64,000 bases of DNA, from the NCBI RefSeq assembly GCF_017599385.1, contig NZ_JAGFPK010000002.1:1-64000 (forward strand). The letters run 5' to 3'. A model generated the notes under the pieces. That model saw only the letters and a list, made by a program, of their open reading frames with translations. It searched no databases and had not been told where the DNA came from. This DNA comes from Ciceribacter sp. L1K22 (GTDB taxonomy: Bacteria > Pseudomonadota > Alphaproteobacteria > Rhizobiales > Rhizobiaceae). Below are positions 35,701 to 43,892 of this stretch, piece after piece. Numbering within the stretch: the stretch's first letter is position 1; each line of letters starts with the position of its first letter. A program made the position numbers and the translations under genes.

Positions 35701-35943
35701 TCCGCCGACATGCGTCTCGTTACACTGAAGAACTCCCGGCTCGACAAATCCGTGCTTATTGGGGCCGATCTGTTCGCGGCCAACCTCTATGGTGCTTCAC
35801 TTAGCTATTGCGACATGACACGCGCCTCGCTCAGAGGTGCCAATCTTTACTATGCCGCGCTAGACCGCGCCGAATTGGCGAGTTGCGATCTTACGGGCGC
35901 CAATGTTGGCGGGACAAGGATGGGGCGGGTGGCCAATGCCTGA
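32743..35943 (+). CDS. DUF2169 and pentapeptide-repeat T6SS accessory protein
   Basis: A 1066-residue protein. Residues about 15-310 form a DUF2169 domain, typical of proteins encoded beside vgrG and PAAR-like genes and thought to help load effectors. A long acidic linker (about 310-740) is rich in Asp, Glu and Ala. Residues about 745-1060 are pentapeptide repeats of the A(D/N)LxG type, predicted to fold as a right-handed quadrilateral beta-helix. It heads the accessory operon, with an upstream GGAGG at a long 11-bp spacing. No enzymatic motif was recognised in the repeats. Role as chaperone/adaptor or as cargo is open. Confidence 0.86.
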   Translation: MPAIIKPSRLAAAVRAEPAPHGGLLTVSAFLLSDFERPRDFLSEQALWPMTVEQMNGGIFDKGYLKPRGEWIVAGAAMAPGEEAVRGITVIARLGGLEKRLSVFGDRYWRQTERGIELIPAVPFHKMPIVEGNAFGGPRFAANPRGKGHGARALLDAGLDAPLPNVEDAARPVRSPDDAPNPAHLGPLAPDAASRMRYVGTYDEAWLKTLAPLRPADFNPLFHCDAPEEQRISGYFSGNETFSISGMTRGGIAGGQLPAVTVRGFAHRPVDGSLTEFRLVCDTVTLFPNITKMALAFRGVVKCVDAFAEDIGSIMLAVEHIEDQARPSAYFGEIFGLRTDPAQAHKHALSDFQLMPKRDEAVVGLRRAQRLEKAKADRERFMDNQEWMARKLMSEQGMSPDLVPPSDRTMFTELPLVAMPTSEDIANGDLDLAEVLDDVERLSDALMETGRKEMARAELVRRTMAAKAPAGKTRSALEKPVVNDEELSHYPELADELAEQYDVDISWPDAAAFANADLSEFPEDAIDSLNATLDDMFATLDEASGFNEAEADAQYEKALARALGLPEGSLFADARATAANISFDFEPDADLFDDDEPVVRQIGERMAAIAQMPHKPVPGSPASGFSLPVDDDFPVDTAPITAAETAMVPVLERILPNLKSIKAGGSSRDIMAELAAAMPVEGDKPALTIGEHLREAKQQVENRLDEAETSLDAAMRDARQESPVAIFPMEIFLPGVAERFGATLRQRGAEGHDFRGADLAGADLNGIDLSGRDLSGTLFERCDLRNANFSDCDLDGAVFAEADLTGADFTSARLGKANFGGAVLAGARFDRCVFEDGKFIRVKFDGMSWRQGRMARVVFIECSLDGADFSGSTLSEVQLLKGTAARLTVDDGILDRVTLVQIPLVGASFANASFDRVGLTEIEASKAVFRGARFKSTGFFGATSLSDSNFEAITARDTSWNTADLARACLLRADMDSCLFNACDLSSADMRLVTLKNSRLDKSVLIGADLFAANLYGASLSYCDMTRASLRGANLYYAALDRAELASCDLTGANVGGTRMGRVANA

Positions 35944-37048
35944 CATCGAGACCAAGCCCGCCGACCGGACGGAAATCCTCGAATACCACACCCATGAGCA
36001 GCCGGTGATGCTGAAGGAGGCGCGCGGCATCGATCTGGCCTCCGCGCCACTCGCCAAGGCACATTTCGTCCAGTGCGATTTTTCGAGCGCCGATTTTCGC
36101 GGCGCCGATCTGTCGGAGGCCAGTTTCGTCAAGTGTCGAATGATTGGATGCATCTTCCAGGGCGCTGCCCTTGGCGGCACCTCCTTCATCGATTGCGAGC
36201 TCGACAGAGCGGATTTCGGAGACTGCAGTCTGACTGAAACCCGCTTCGTCGCCGGTAAGACGAGCATGGCAACGCTGCGGGGTGCCTCTCTTGATCGCAC
36301 GTCCTTTGTCGCAACGGATCTGTCGTCGGCGGACATCAGCGAGGCGACGCTGGAGCGCTGCTCTTTTCTCGAGTGCCCGATCGCTGGCGTTTCCTTCGCA
36401 GGAAGTGTGCTCAACACAATTTTCATGACGAAATCGGAATTGCGCAAGGCGGATCTGAGTGGCGCCCACATCGATGTCGGGTTGTTTGCCGAAGCAGACA
36501 TGTCGGGTATGGACCTCTCCGGACAGTCTTGGCAGCATTGCACTTTCCATCAGGGGAAGTTTCACGGCACACGCATGGACAACGCCCGCCTCGGCGGCAG
36601 TGTTTTCAACGAATGCGATTTTTCGGAAGCCTCGCTCAAGGCCGTCCACGCGCCCATGACGTGCTTCACGGTCAGCCGGATGGAGAGGGTGGACCTGACC
36701 AGCAGCCATTTGGCGCTGGCGAATTTCCACCGCGCCAATCTGTCCGGCGCAGTTTTGAACGACTGCGTACTTTCCTCGGCAGTCCTCAGCGAGGCCAAAT
36801 GTAGCAATGCTCAGTTCGAACGCTGCGACCTGACGCAGTCGGAATTGTCACACAGCGACCTGCGCGGCGCCAATCTGTCGAGTGCAAGCTTTGCCAATAC
36901 GAAGCTTCATGCGGCGAAGACGGAAGGAACGCTTTTCTTCGGCGCATCCGGTTCTACCATCGGAACGGATCAGGAGAGGGCGATCGCTGAGCTTTATTCG
37001 ACGAAGCGGGTCACGCTTGATGGCGAGACCATGCCAGGGGGGAGTTGA
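35936..37048 (+). CDS. Pentapeptide-repeat protein
   Basis: A 370-residue protein made almost wholly of pentapeptide repeats (about residues 30-345; e.g. FSSADFRGADLSEASF, ADISEATLERCSF, ADLSGAHIDVGL). The start at 35936 overlaps the DUF2169 gene by 8 bp (ATGCCTGA), so the two are translationally coupled, and they probably form a complex. The repeat style resembles the C-terminal half of its neighbour, suggesting duplication. Function is unknown. Pentapeptide beta-helices can act as structural spacers or as DNA mimics. Confidence 0.85.
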   Translation: MPDIETKPADRTEILEYHTHEQPVMLKEARGIDLASAPLAKAHFVQCDFSSADFRGADLSEASFVKCRMIGCIFQGAALGGTSFIDCELDRADFGDCSLTETRFVAGKTSMATLRGASLDRTSFVATDLSSADISEATLERCSFLECPIAGVSFAGSVLNTIFMTKSELRKADLSGAHIDVGLFAEADMSGMDLSGQSWQHCTFHQGKFHGTRMDNARLGGSVFNECDFSEASLKAVHAPMTCFTVSRMERVDLTSSHLALANFHRANLSGAVLNDCVLSSAVLSEAKCSNAQFERCDLTQSELSHSDLRGANLSSASFANTKLHAAKTEGTLFFGASGSTIGTDQERAIAELYSTKRVTLDGETMPGGS

Positions 37049-37049
37049 G

Positions 37050-37454
37050 ATGCCGTTCGTCAATTCGCAGGGGCCAATACCGGGCATGGATTTCTCGGTT
37101 CCCGACGTCTACCTGCAGCCAACACCCGTCGGCCCGATACCGGTGCCGCTGTTCTCCATGGGCATGCGTCCAACCGACATCCCGATTTGCCTGCGCTTCT
37201 ACCTGACGTGCATGCCGGGCCATAACCTTATGAACATGGCTCCGGTCTCGATCGCCGGACCTGGGCCGGGCGTGCTATCCGGCATGGTGTGCTCCAAAAG
37301 CGCTAACCTGAAGGGCTCCGTGAAGCTCTTCGTGCAGGCGATGCCGGCCACCCGGGCGCTGATGGATCCGACGATCCAGAACGGCATATCGCCAAACTCC
37401 TTCGGGACGACGATCGTTCCGTCGCAAATCCGTCTACTCAATCCGAGCGGCTGA
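37050..37454 (+). CDS. DUF4150 (PAAR-like) spike-tip protein
   Basis: A 134-residue DUF4150-family protein with the conserved ICLRFYLTCMPGHNLMN...GVLSGMVC and a C-terminal P.TVPSQ-like strand (TIVPSQIRLLNPS). DUF4150 proteins substitute for PAAR as the sharp tip on VgrG and are typically encoded next to DUF2169 and DUF3540 genes, as here. It starts 1 bp after the pentapeptide gene stop. No toxin extension is fused to it, so it is a bare tip. Confidence 0.88.
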   Translation: MPFVNSQGPIPGMDFSVPDVYLQPTPVGPIPVPLFSMGMRPTDIPICLRFYLTCMPGHNLMNMAPVSIAGPGPGVLSGMVCSKSANLKGSVKLFVQAMPATRALMDPTIQNGISPNSFGTTIVPSQIRLLNPSG

Positions 37455-37502
37455 CCGCCGAACAAACCGTTTCCGACCGGAGGCCTCGCCGAGGTGAACG
37501 CC

Positions 37503-39020
37503 ATGCAGAATGCTCAGGAAATCAGGATATCGCTACCCAATCTGGACGAGGACGCCGTGCACGCCGATCAGGTGCGCGGGCGGGAAGCCCTGAGCGAACT
37601 CTACGAGTTCGAGGTCGATGTCATATCGCCCAAAGTTCTCGACCTTGAGTCGATGCTCGGCAAGGCGGCCAAGCTGACGATCAAGGTTCTCGACGAAACG
37701 TTTGAGGTTAAAGGGATCATCCTATTCGCGGGCAGTCTCGACCCGACCCGAAATCGGGAATTCGTCTATCGTATCGTCATCGGGCCGGCTATGTCGCTGA
37801 TGCGGCTCAGCGGCCAAAACCAGGTTTACGGTACCGACCGCGACATGACCGTGCTCGACATCATCGACGCCGAGCTCAGCGATGCGGTCAAGTCGGGTTC
37901 CGTGACTGGCGGCAATCGCGCGGCGCGTCGCATCCCGCACCGGATGCTTGCGAGTGGCGCATATCCGAAGCTTCCCTTTGTCCTGCAATATCTCGAGAGC
38001 GATTTCGCCTTCTTCTCGCGGCTTTGTGAAAAGTTCGGCATCTTTTATGCCTTCGATCACAAAGGCGAGCAGGAAGAGCTGCTGATCTGCGACCGCAACG
38101 TCCATTTCAACCGGATGGCCGGCAAGGATCTGACCGAAGAATTGCCGTTCCGAAGTGGCGAGCAACTGATCGGATCAGGTGGTTTCGCGGTACGGTCCTT
38201 CAATTCCGCCTGGACGGTGAAACCCGGCCATGTGCAGCTGCGCGACTACAATGACGACACGCCGAGCGTCGACCTGAAAGTCACCGCCAGTACCTCGTTC
38301 GAAGGGCAGGGGATCGAGGTCCGCTACGGCGAGCACTACGCGACCCCACAGGATGGCCAGTCGCTTGCGAAGGTCCGTGCGGAGATGCTGGAGGCCGAGC
38401 GCCTGCGTTTCATCGGTAAGAGCAATATCCCGCTGATGCGTCCGGGCATGTTCTTCAAACTCGTCGACCATCCAGACAGCGCCTTTGAGCGCCATTACGT
38501 AGTAACGGAGGTCGTGCACCGTATCGCCGAGCCGACACCTAGCGGCTTCTCCTCGCCGGATAAAGTGGCCGAGCCTTATTCCAACGAGTTCGTCTGCCTC
38601 CCGATGGACGCGCCGTTCCGCCCCTCGCTAAAGACACCGAAACCTATCGTGCACGGGCTGTTGCATGCGGTCATAGACGGTTCGGAGGGGGCCGATCGCG
38701 CCGAACTCGACGACCAGGGGCGCTATCATGTGCGCATCCTAGACGAGGAAAGCGGCTTGTCCGGTGGCAAGGCAAGTCACACGGTTCGCAAGGCGGAACC
38801 TTATGGCGGTGGCGATGGCTATGGCTCCCATTCAACTCTTCTCGTCGGCACCGAGGTTTTGCTCGCGTTCATCAACGGCGATCCTGACCGTCCGGTGATC
38901 GCGGGCGCGATGTCCAACGGGGAAAAAAGCAATCCGGTGTCGGAGCGAAATGCCGCCGTCGCGCATCGCACGCGCACCGCCTCGGGTATCGTGTTCGAAT
39001 TCAATGATGGCGGGCTTTAA
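37503..39020 (+). CDS. vgrG: T6SS spike protein VgrG (TssI), short form
   Basis: A 505-residue VgrG. The gp27-like hub (about 1-370) includes LSELYEFEVDVIS and LPFVLQYLESDFAFFSRLCEKFGIFY. The gp5-like OB fold (about 380-500) includes GRYHVRILDEESG and the conserved NPVSERNAAVAHRTRTASGIVFEFND. It stops right after the OB fold, lacking the usual beta-helical needle, and the next gene appears to supply that type of sequence. ATG at 37503 is preferred (GAGGTGA at 5 bp), and GTG at 37494 is possible. It forms the spike with the DUF4150 tip. Confidence 0.94.
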   Translation: MQNAQEIRISLPNLDEDAVHADQVRGREALSELYEFEVDVISPKVLDLESMLGKAAKLTIKVLDETFEVKGIILFAGSLDPTRNREFVYRIVIGPAMSLMRLSGQNQVYGTDRDMTVLDIIDAELSDAVKSGSVTGGNRAARRIPHRMLASGAYPKLPFVLQYLESDFAFFSRLCEKFGIFYAFDHKGEQEELLICDRNVHFNRMAGKDLTEELPFRSGEQLIGSGGFAVRSFNSAWTVKPGHVQLRDYNDDTPSVDLKVTASTSFEGQGIEVRYGEHYATPQDGQSLAKVRAEMLEAERLRFIGKSNIPLMRPGMFFKLVDHPDSAFERHYVVTEVVHRIAEPTPSGFSSPDKVAEPYSNEFVCLPMDAPFRPSLKTPKPIVHGLLHAVIDGSEGADRAELDDQGRYHVRILDEESGLSGGKASHTVRKAEPYGGGDGYGSHSTLLVGTEVLLAFINGDPDRPVIAGAMSNGEKSNPVSERNAAVAHRTRTASGIVFEFNDGGL

Positions 39021-39062
39021 GCTCGGCGGGCACCGGGATCGACAGGACGAAAGGAACAACGC

Positions 39063-40085
39063 ATGCCTATCACACAGAGTCAGGGAAGCGGGGGGAAACC
39101 CGTCACCGGGCAAAAATCCTCCATTCAGGATGGATCGGCTCATCTTTTCGTGCCCTACAATGCCGGGCGCTCGCGGACTTCCTCCGCCGACGATTCGAGG
39201 GCGCCGGGCGCGATCCTTCGATTGGGCGGTTACTCCAGTGTCGAGGCTGCCGCGACGGATCTCAGCGCTTTTTATCCTGAACACCACATGGACTCTGAGG
39301 GGGCGAATGCGCTCGCCAATGCCAGTGGTCCATCCTCCGGCGGCTATCGCGGGGGAATTCTGCTGTCGTGCGACGGCCGAATGTTGCTTCGCGCCGGCGA
39401 GAAGTTCTTTCTCCAATCGAAAGCGGGCATGAATATAGACACGCAATCGACGCTCGACATCACGGCGGATAAGGCGATCAAAGTGGAGTCGCAGTCCACC
39501 ATAACCATACGCTCTAAAAATGCATCGCAGATCCTCATCGAGGCTCTTGGCGGTACGGCGACCGACGGTGTCAAAGAGGCGTTGGTGACAATCAAGGCGA
39601 ACAAGGCGACCAAGAATATTGACGGAAAAGATTACGAATATATAGTAGATGATAAATACACATACACGGACGCCAATACCTATTCAATCAAATACGGCAA
39701 TGACACCAAGTTCACTAACGGTATATCTGACAGTATATATTTCGGTGGGACGACGAGCGTGTTTCTAGGTGGTGCGTTCTCATATACTCTTTCCGTCGCG
39801 CTGAGTATCAAGACAGTCGATGTCGTTATATATCTGGCAAAGTCAGATATCGGCCTCTACAAAATGGACATTGTTCAGTGGAAGACCGAGCTCAAGAGCG
39901 GGTCTTTAACCTGTGATGCAATTGGGGTGAAAATGGAGAACGTCAGATCCGCGCTCAACGCCATTGAGGCAAAGACCGGCGCGATAACTGCTATCTCTAA
40001 CGGTATCGACTCCGTCAAGGGTGGGATCAAGTCCGGCCTCGAGGGATTGGCAAGTTATACGAACGGCCTGACCAGCTACATTTGA
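39063..40085 (+). CDS. VgrG-tail-like beta-repeat protein, candidate spike extension or effector
   Basis: A 340-residue protein in the same frame as vgrG, 42 bp downstream, with no other stop between them. It has its own AAGGA site 7 bp upstream of ATG. Residues about 100-170 resemble the needle of long VgrGs (SKAGMNIDTQSTLDITADKAIKVESQSTITIRS). Residues about 180-260 are Tyr/Thr/Asp-rich, and the C-terminal third is helical with no known toxin motif. The DNA at about 39600-39880 is clearly more AT-rich than the rest of the operon, which suggests foreign origin. It could complete the spike or be delivered cargo. Confidence 0.75.
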   Translation: MPITQSQGSGGKPVTGQKSSIQDGSAHLFVPYNAGRSRTSSADDSRAPGAILRLGGYSSVEAAATDLSAFYPEHHMDSEGANALANASGPSSGGYRGGILLSCDGRMLLRAGEKFFLQSKAGMNIDTQSTLDITADKAIKVESQSTITIRSKNASQILIEALGGTATDGVKEALVTIKANKATKNIDGKDYEYIVDDKYTYTDANTYSIKYGNDTKFTNGISDSIYFGGTTSVFLGGAFSYTLSVALSIKTVDVVIYLAKSDIGLYKMDIVQWKTELKSGSLTCDAIGVKMENVRSALNAIEAKTGAITAISNGIDSVKGGIKSGLEGLASYTNGLTSYI

Positions 40086-40120
40086 AGCGTGTTCGACCCG
40101 CGTAAGGAAGGAATGCCGGC

Positions 40121-40774
40121 ATGTCAAAAAACGAACGACTGTTGATCGTCGAGAGGGCGATCGAGGAACGGATTGGCGAAGCCGCGGTGTCAGCGGTCGA
40201 AAATGGGATGCTGCGGGCCACCGTTCGGGCCTTTGTGACGACCAGCGAGGCAATCCTCGAAACCGACGCGGGTGATAGTCTGGTCGCCCGTCAGGCGGCG
40301 AGCTGCCTGCTTGCACCGGCGATGGGCGATCGCGTGCTCGTTCATGTTGGGGATCGCGACGCCTTTATCCTCGCCGTGCTTGAACGGCAATCCGAGCGCG
40401 TGGCGGAACTCGGCGTACCGGGTGCAACGGATGCGGTGCTGCAGGTCGCCGGCCGTCTCGGGGTGAAGGCCGCGACAATTAGTCTTGCAGCGCCGCGCGT
40501 CGAGCTTATGGCGCGCGCATTGCTACAGGCCGGAGAGAGCCTGACCAGCAATTTCCGCCGCATCACGGAGACGGTTGTCGACAAGATCGTCGGCGCCCGG
40601 ACCGTCACCACCACCGCGCAATCGCGGACGACCGCGGTACGGGAGGTCGACGTGCTCGAGGCCGGTTCATTGGTGCAGACGATCTCGAGCGTCGTCACCC
40701 AGAACAGCGAGATCGCCCTCATCACCGCCAAGCGCGACGTCCGGCTGGACGGCGAGCGCGTCAGCGTTGGCTGA
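40121..40774 (+). CDS. DUF3540 T6SS accessory protein
   Basis: A 217-residue protein matching DUF3540, a family found with DUF2169, DUF4150 and VgrG. The N-terminal half is a small beta domain (ASCLLAPAMGDRVLVHVGDRDAFILAVLER, resembling the gp5-like OB region). The C-terminal half has a long amphipathic helix and a beta repeat (ALITAKRDVRLDGERVSV). It may be part of, or help to assemble, the DUF4150-topped spike. Exact function is not established. Confidence 0.82.
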   Translation: MSKNERLLIVERAIEERIGEAAVSAVENGMLRATVRAFVTTSEAILETDAGDSLVARQAASCLLAPAMGDRVLVHVGDRDAFILAVLERQSERVAELGVPGATDAVLQVAGRLGVKAATISLAAPRVELMARALLQAGESLTSNFRRITETVVDKIVGARTVTTTAQSRTTAVREVDVLEAGSLVQTISSVVTQNSEIALITAKRDVRLDGERVSVG

Positions 40775-40784
40775 GGCGACGGCG

Positions 40785-42647
40785 ATGATATCGATCGAGG
40801 AGAGACTGGCCGCCGCCGCCGCCCATCAAAGCGAGGGCCGGTTTGACAGCGCGCTGATGCTCTATCAGCTCGTGCTTGACGTCAATCCGCGACACCGTCA
40901 TGCCCTGAAGGCGATCGCCGGGATATTCGCGGACCAGGGTCGCAGCGCCGAGGCCTTGGAGGCAATTTCAGCTGCCGTGGCGCTGGCGCCGGACGATGTA
41001 GATGCGCTTGCGCTTCTCGCTCGATGTGCGGAACGGAGCGGCGAGCCCGAGCGCGCCGTGGCTGCGATCGACCAGATCGTCCTCCTCGATCCGAACGGTG
41101 TGTCGACCGCCCGACTTCGCTCTGAGCGGGCCGCTGCTCTCGGTGACCCGGCCGCGTCCGAACGCATTCTGGTCGAGGCGCTGCGGCAGGAACCCCAGAA
41201 TACCGAACTCATCTCGGCGCTTTCGCGTCTCTATTTTGCTGGAGGCATGGTCGAGGACGCTCTGTCGCTTGCCGAACGCGCCACGGCCCTGGCACCGGAA
41301 GACGCATCGTGCCATGCGCTTCTGGCAAGCCAGTTGCTGGCGCTCGGTGATCATCGCGGCGCGCTACACCGTTACGAGCGCGCGCTGCTCCTAGCGCCGG
41401 CGGATATTGCCGTGTTGATCGATCTCGTCGAATGCCACGCAAATTGCGGAGAGCTTTCGGAGGCGAGGCGCCTTGCCGCGCGGGCGATCGCGATCCGCCC
41501 CGACCTGCTGGTGGCGTGGCGGGCCCATGTCCGGGTCGAGATCCTCCGGGGCGAAGGTGAGGCGGCGCTGAAGCGTTTTAGCGAAGTGGCGCGCGCGCAT
41601 CCGAACCGGATCGACGCATTGATCTGTCTGGCAGATTGCTATCGCCTGTCGGGCGCGCATACTGTCTGCCTCAAGCTGCTCGCTCCGCTTGCCGATCGTG
41701 TTTCGCCCGTGCAGGCGCTTCTTGTCGACGGTCTGCGTCGGGAATCGTCGCTGGCTCTGGGCGATTTCAAGGCCGCCGCCGCGACGCTTGCCAACCTCGA
41801 TGCCTTTGTCGAATCGCTCGCCAGTGATGTCGCCAATTTGCCGATCACCGTCTCCATCCCGCCCACGACCAGTTCCATCGACATTGTACCACTCCTGCGG
41901 CTTGCGCATCTGGCAAAAGTCGGACGCCCGGTGGAATGGACCGGTTCGGCGCTGTTTTCGGATATCGCCGCGCTCGTGCCCGGAATGTCCTTTCGGCCGG
42001 TGGCTGCGGGTACGCCGGCCCCGCCCGGCATCTCGCTGCCGGCGCTGATCGGCTTGGCGGATATCTCCCCCGAGATGTTGGGCGCGACCGTCCCGTACTT
42101 GGAGCCGCCGGTGCAGCAGCGCGCCATCTGGCGCGCGGCGCTGGCCGAATTTCCGCGACCGCTTGTCGCCTTGGCGTGGAATGCCGAGCGGCCCGGACTG
42201 TTGCTCGACGATCTCCGTCCCATCCTGGGGGAATTTTCAGGCACGTTCATCTCGGTCGTCTGGGACGAGGGCCGGCATCAGTTGAGCGCTTTCCCGCATG
42301 TCATCGACGCAGGCGCGCATATGGCGGGGATGGCCGATGTGGCGGCCGCGATTGCCGAGTGTGATTTCGTCCTCGCCCCGGATTGCGTGCCGCTCCATCT
42401 CGCCGGTGCGATGGGTGTGCGTGGCCTAGCGTTGACGCAACCGAACGCGGTCTGGTACTGGTTTGCAAAGGATGATCGCTCCGTCTGGTACCCTTCGATC
42501 GAGGTGGCGCAGACGCGATGCGTCGGTCCCTGGGCTGTCAGCCGCGACGAAGTGATCGCCGACATTCGCCGCTGTCTGGATGATCTTGCAAGCCCGAGCG
42601 TCGGAATTCCGGTCGACACCGAGACGGTCGATGAGGAGGTTGCCTGA
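40785..42647 (+). CDS. TPR protein with glycosyltransferase-9-like C-terminal domain
   Basis: A 620-residue protein. About 9 tetratricopeptide-like helical repeats cover residues 1-340 (e.g. ALMLYQLVLDVNPRHRHALKAIAGI). The C-terminal part (about 430-605) ends in CDFVLAPDCVPLHLAGAMGVRGLALTQPNAVWYWF and SVWYPSIEVAQT, which resembles the nucleotide-sugar-binding end of heptosyltransferase (GT9) and TPR-GT proteins. The usual catalytic D-x-x-x-H-x-x-G pattern is partly kept (DCVPLHLAG). It may glycosylate a T6SS component, or use the fold only for binding. The ATG at 40785 is 10 bp after the DUF3540 stop. Confidence 0.78.
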   Translation: MISIEERLAAAAAHQSEGRFDSALMLYQLVLDVNPRHRHALKAIAGIFADQGRSAEALEAISAAVALAPDDVDALALLARCAERSGEPERAVAAIDQIVLLDPNGVSTARLRSERAAALGDPAASERILVEALRQEPQNTELISALSRLYFAGGMVEDALSLAERATALAPEDASCHALLASQLLALGDHRGALHRYERALLLAPADIAVLIDLVECHANCGELSEARRLAARAIAIRPDLLVAWRAHVRVEILRGEGEAALKRFSEVARAHPNRIDALICLADCYRLSGAHTVCLKLLAPLADRVSPVQALLVDGLRRESSLALGDFKAAAATLANLDAFVESLASDVANLPITVSIPPTTSSIDIVPLLRLAHLAKVGRPVEWTGSALFSDIAALVPGMSFRPVAAGTPAPPGISLPALIGLADISPEMLGATVPYLEPPVQQRAIWRAALAEFPRPLVALAWNAERPGLLLDDLRPILGEFSGTFISVVWDEGRHQLSAFPHVIDAGAHMAGMADVAAAIAECDFVLAPDCVPLHLAGAMGVRGLALTQPNAVWYWFAKDDRSVWYPSIEVAQTRCVGPWAVSRDEVIADIRRCLDDLASPSVGIPVDTETVDEEVA

Positions 42648-42648
42648 T

Positions 42649-43011
42649 ATGGGGGGCTGGAGACCGCTTGCAAGTGAACCGGATGCGCTGAAGGCTGCTT
42701 TGCTCGATTACCTTCGCGATCGCGCCGGCCTCGTCTATCGCGAGGCCACGCCGAGCGGGGGAAGCCTCGGACAGGTAACGACGATCATTGCCGACGGACG
42801 AAAACTGGCGATAGAATTATCGATGCTACCAGACCGCAAACGCGACTTCAGCGGACGCCAGGCGCTGGTGTTTACAATCTCGGGGCAGGCGGCGGACACC
42901 CGGCTCGGATACAGGGTAGACGGTGAGGCGGTGGTCGACACAGAAACCAGCTGTTTCCTGTCACTCGACGTCAAGGTGTCGAGCTTCGAGAGGGGCGATT
43001 TAAGGCGGTAA
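42649..43011 (+). CDS. Small protein of unknown function
   Basis: A 120-residue soluble alpha/beta protein starting 1 bp after the TPR gene stop with a GAGGAGG site. It has no signal peptide or transmembrane segment. A segment GLVYREATPSGGSLGQVTTIIADGRKL is followed by predicted strands to the C-terminus. No family was recognised. It sits at the end of the spike-accessory block, just before the membrane signalling block. Confidence 0.7.
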   Translation: MGGWRPLASEPDALKAALLDYLRDRAGLVYREATPSGGSLGQVTTIIADGRKLAIELSMLPDRKRDFSGRQALVFTISGQAADTRLGYRVDGEAVVDTETSCFLSLDVKVSSFERGDLRR

Positions 43012-43103
43012 GGATCGCTTGCCGGACGGTTGACGGCAGTCACGGAAGTGTCAATAGCAGGTGGTACACCTCGGCGGCACGATTTTAGGTAAGGATATTG
43101 CGA

Positions 43104-43892
43104 ATGCGCATCGGCTTGCGCGTCTACGTTTACAGTATGCTTGTGATCGTCGCGGCGCTGGCGCTCCTCGGGCTGATGAGCATTGTGAAATACGAAACCA
43201 TCCTGACTGAAACCATGTCAAAGCGCCTTGCCGTGGTGATCGAGGATGCGCGTGCCTCCGTCGAGAAGGCCGGCTCGCTTGGCGTGAGCCTGAGGGCTCT
43301 GGCACAGCAGCCCAGCGGGCCGCTTTCCGTGGCATCGCAACTGATCGACGACGATGCGCGGGTCGTCGTTGTCGATGCTCGTGGCGAGCTAGTGTCGATG
43401 CCGGGGCAAGTCGGTGGGCTGCCCGTTGCGTCAGCGCCCCTGCTGACGCATATCGCTGCCCGGGACAAGAGCTGGAGCTTCCGCGATGGCGGCTATCTGA
43501 TTGTCGGCAGCACCATCGTGAATTCTTTCGGCGAGTCCGAGGGTGCGATCGTGGCACTGCAGCCGGATGCGGTCATCACCGAACGCGACAACGCAATGTT
43601 GCGGCGTATTATCTCCTATTCCTTCATTACACTGATGCCGATCGCTCTGCTGGCCGCCATGGTGGTTTTCGTCAGCCTGAGGCCGCTCGGTCGGTCGATC
43701 CAGGCAATGCGCTCGGTTGTCGAGGAGCGCGACGAAACGCGGGTGGCCAATGCCAGCGGGCCGCTGGCTCCGACGCTTCATTGGTTCGGGCGTATCTTCG
43801 GCGACCTTGAGCAGCAGCGTAAGGAAGCCACCCAGACACTCGATGCAATTGAGATGCTTGCCAACGCCGAAAGCCGCAAGAATGGTCAATGA
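43104..43892 (+). CDS. Two-TM membrane sensor protein
   Basis: A 262-residue protein: transmembrane helix at about 10-28, a periplasmic domain of about 140 residues (with VVVVDARGELVSMPGQ, reminiscent of single-Cache folds), a second helix at about 170-192 and a cytoplasmic HAMP-like helical tail (SLRPLGRSIQAM...). No output domain follows. ATG at 43104 has AAGGA at 8 bp. In the 92-bp gap upstream, TTGACG at 43030 and AATAGC 17 bp later could be a weak internal promoter. It overlaps the next gene by 11 bp. Confidence 0.75.
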   Translation: MRIGLRVYVYSMLVIVAALALLGLMSIVKYETILTETMSKRLAVVIEDARASVEKAGSLGVSLRALAQQPSGPLSVASQLIDDDARVVVVDARGELVSMPGQVGGLPVASAPLLTHIAARDKSWSFRDGGYLIVGSTIVNSFGESEGAIVALQPDAVITERDNAMLRRIISYSFITLMPIALLAAMVVFVSLRPLGRSIQAMRSVVEERDETRVANASGPLAPTLHWFGRIFGDLEQQRKEATQTLDAIEMLANAESRKNGQ

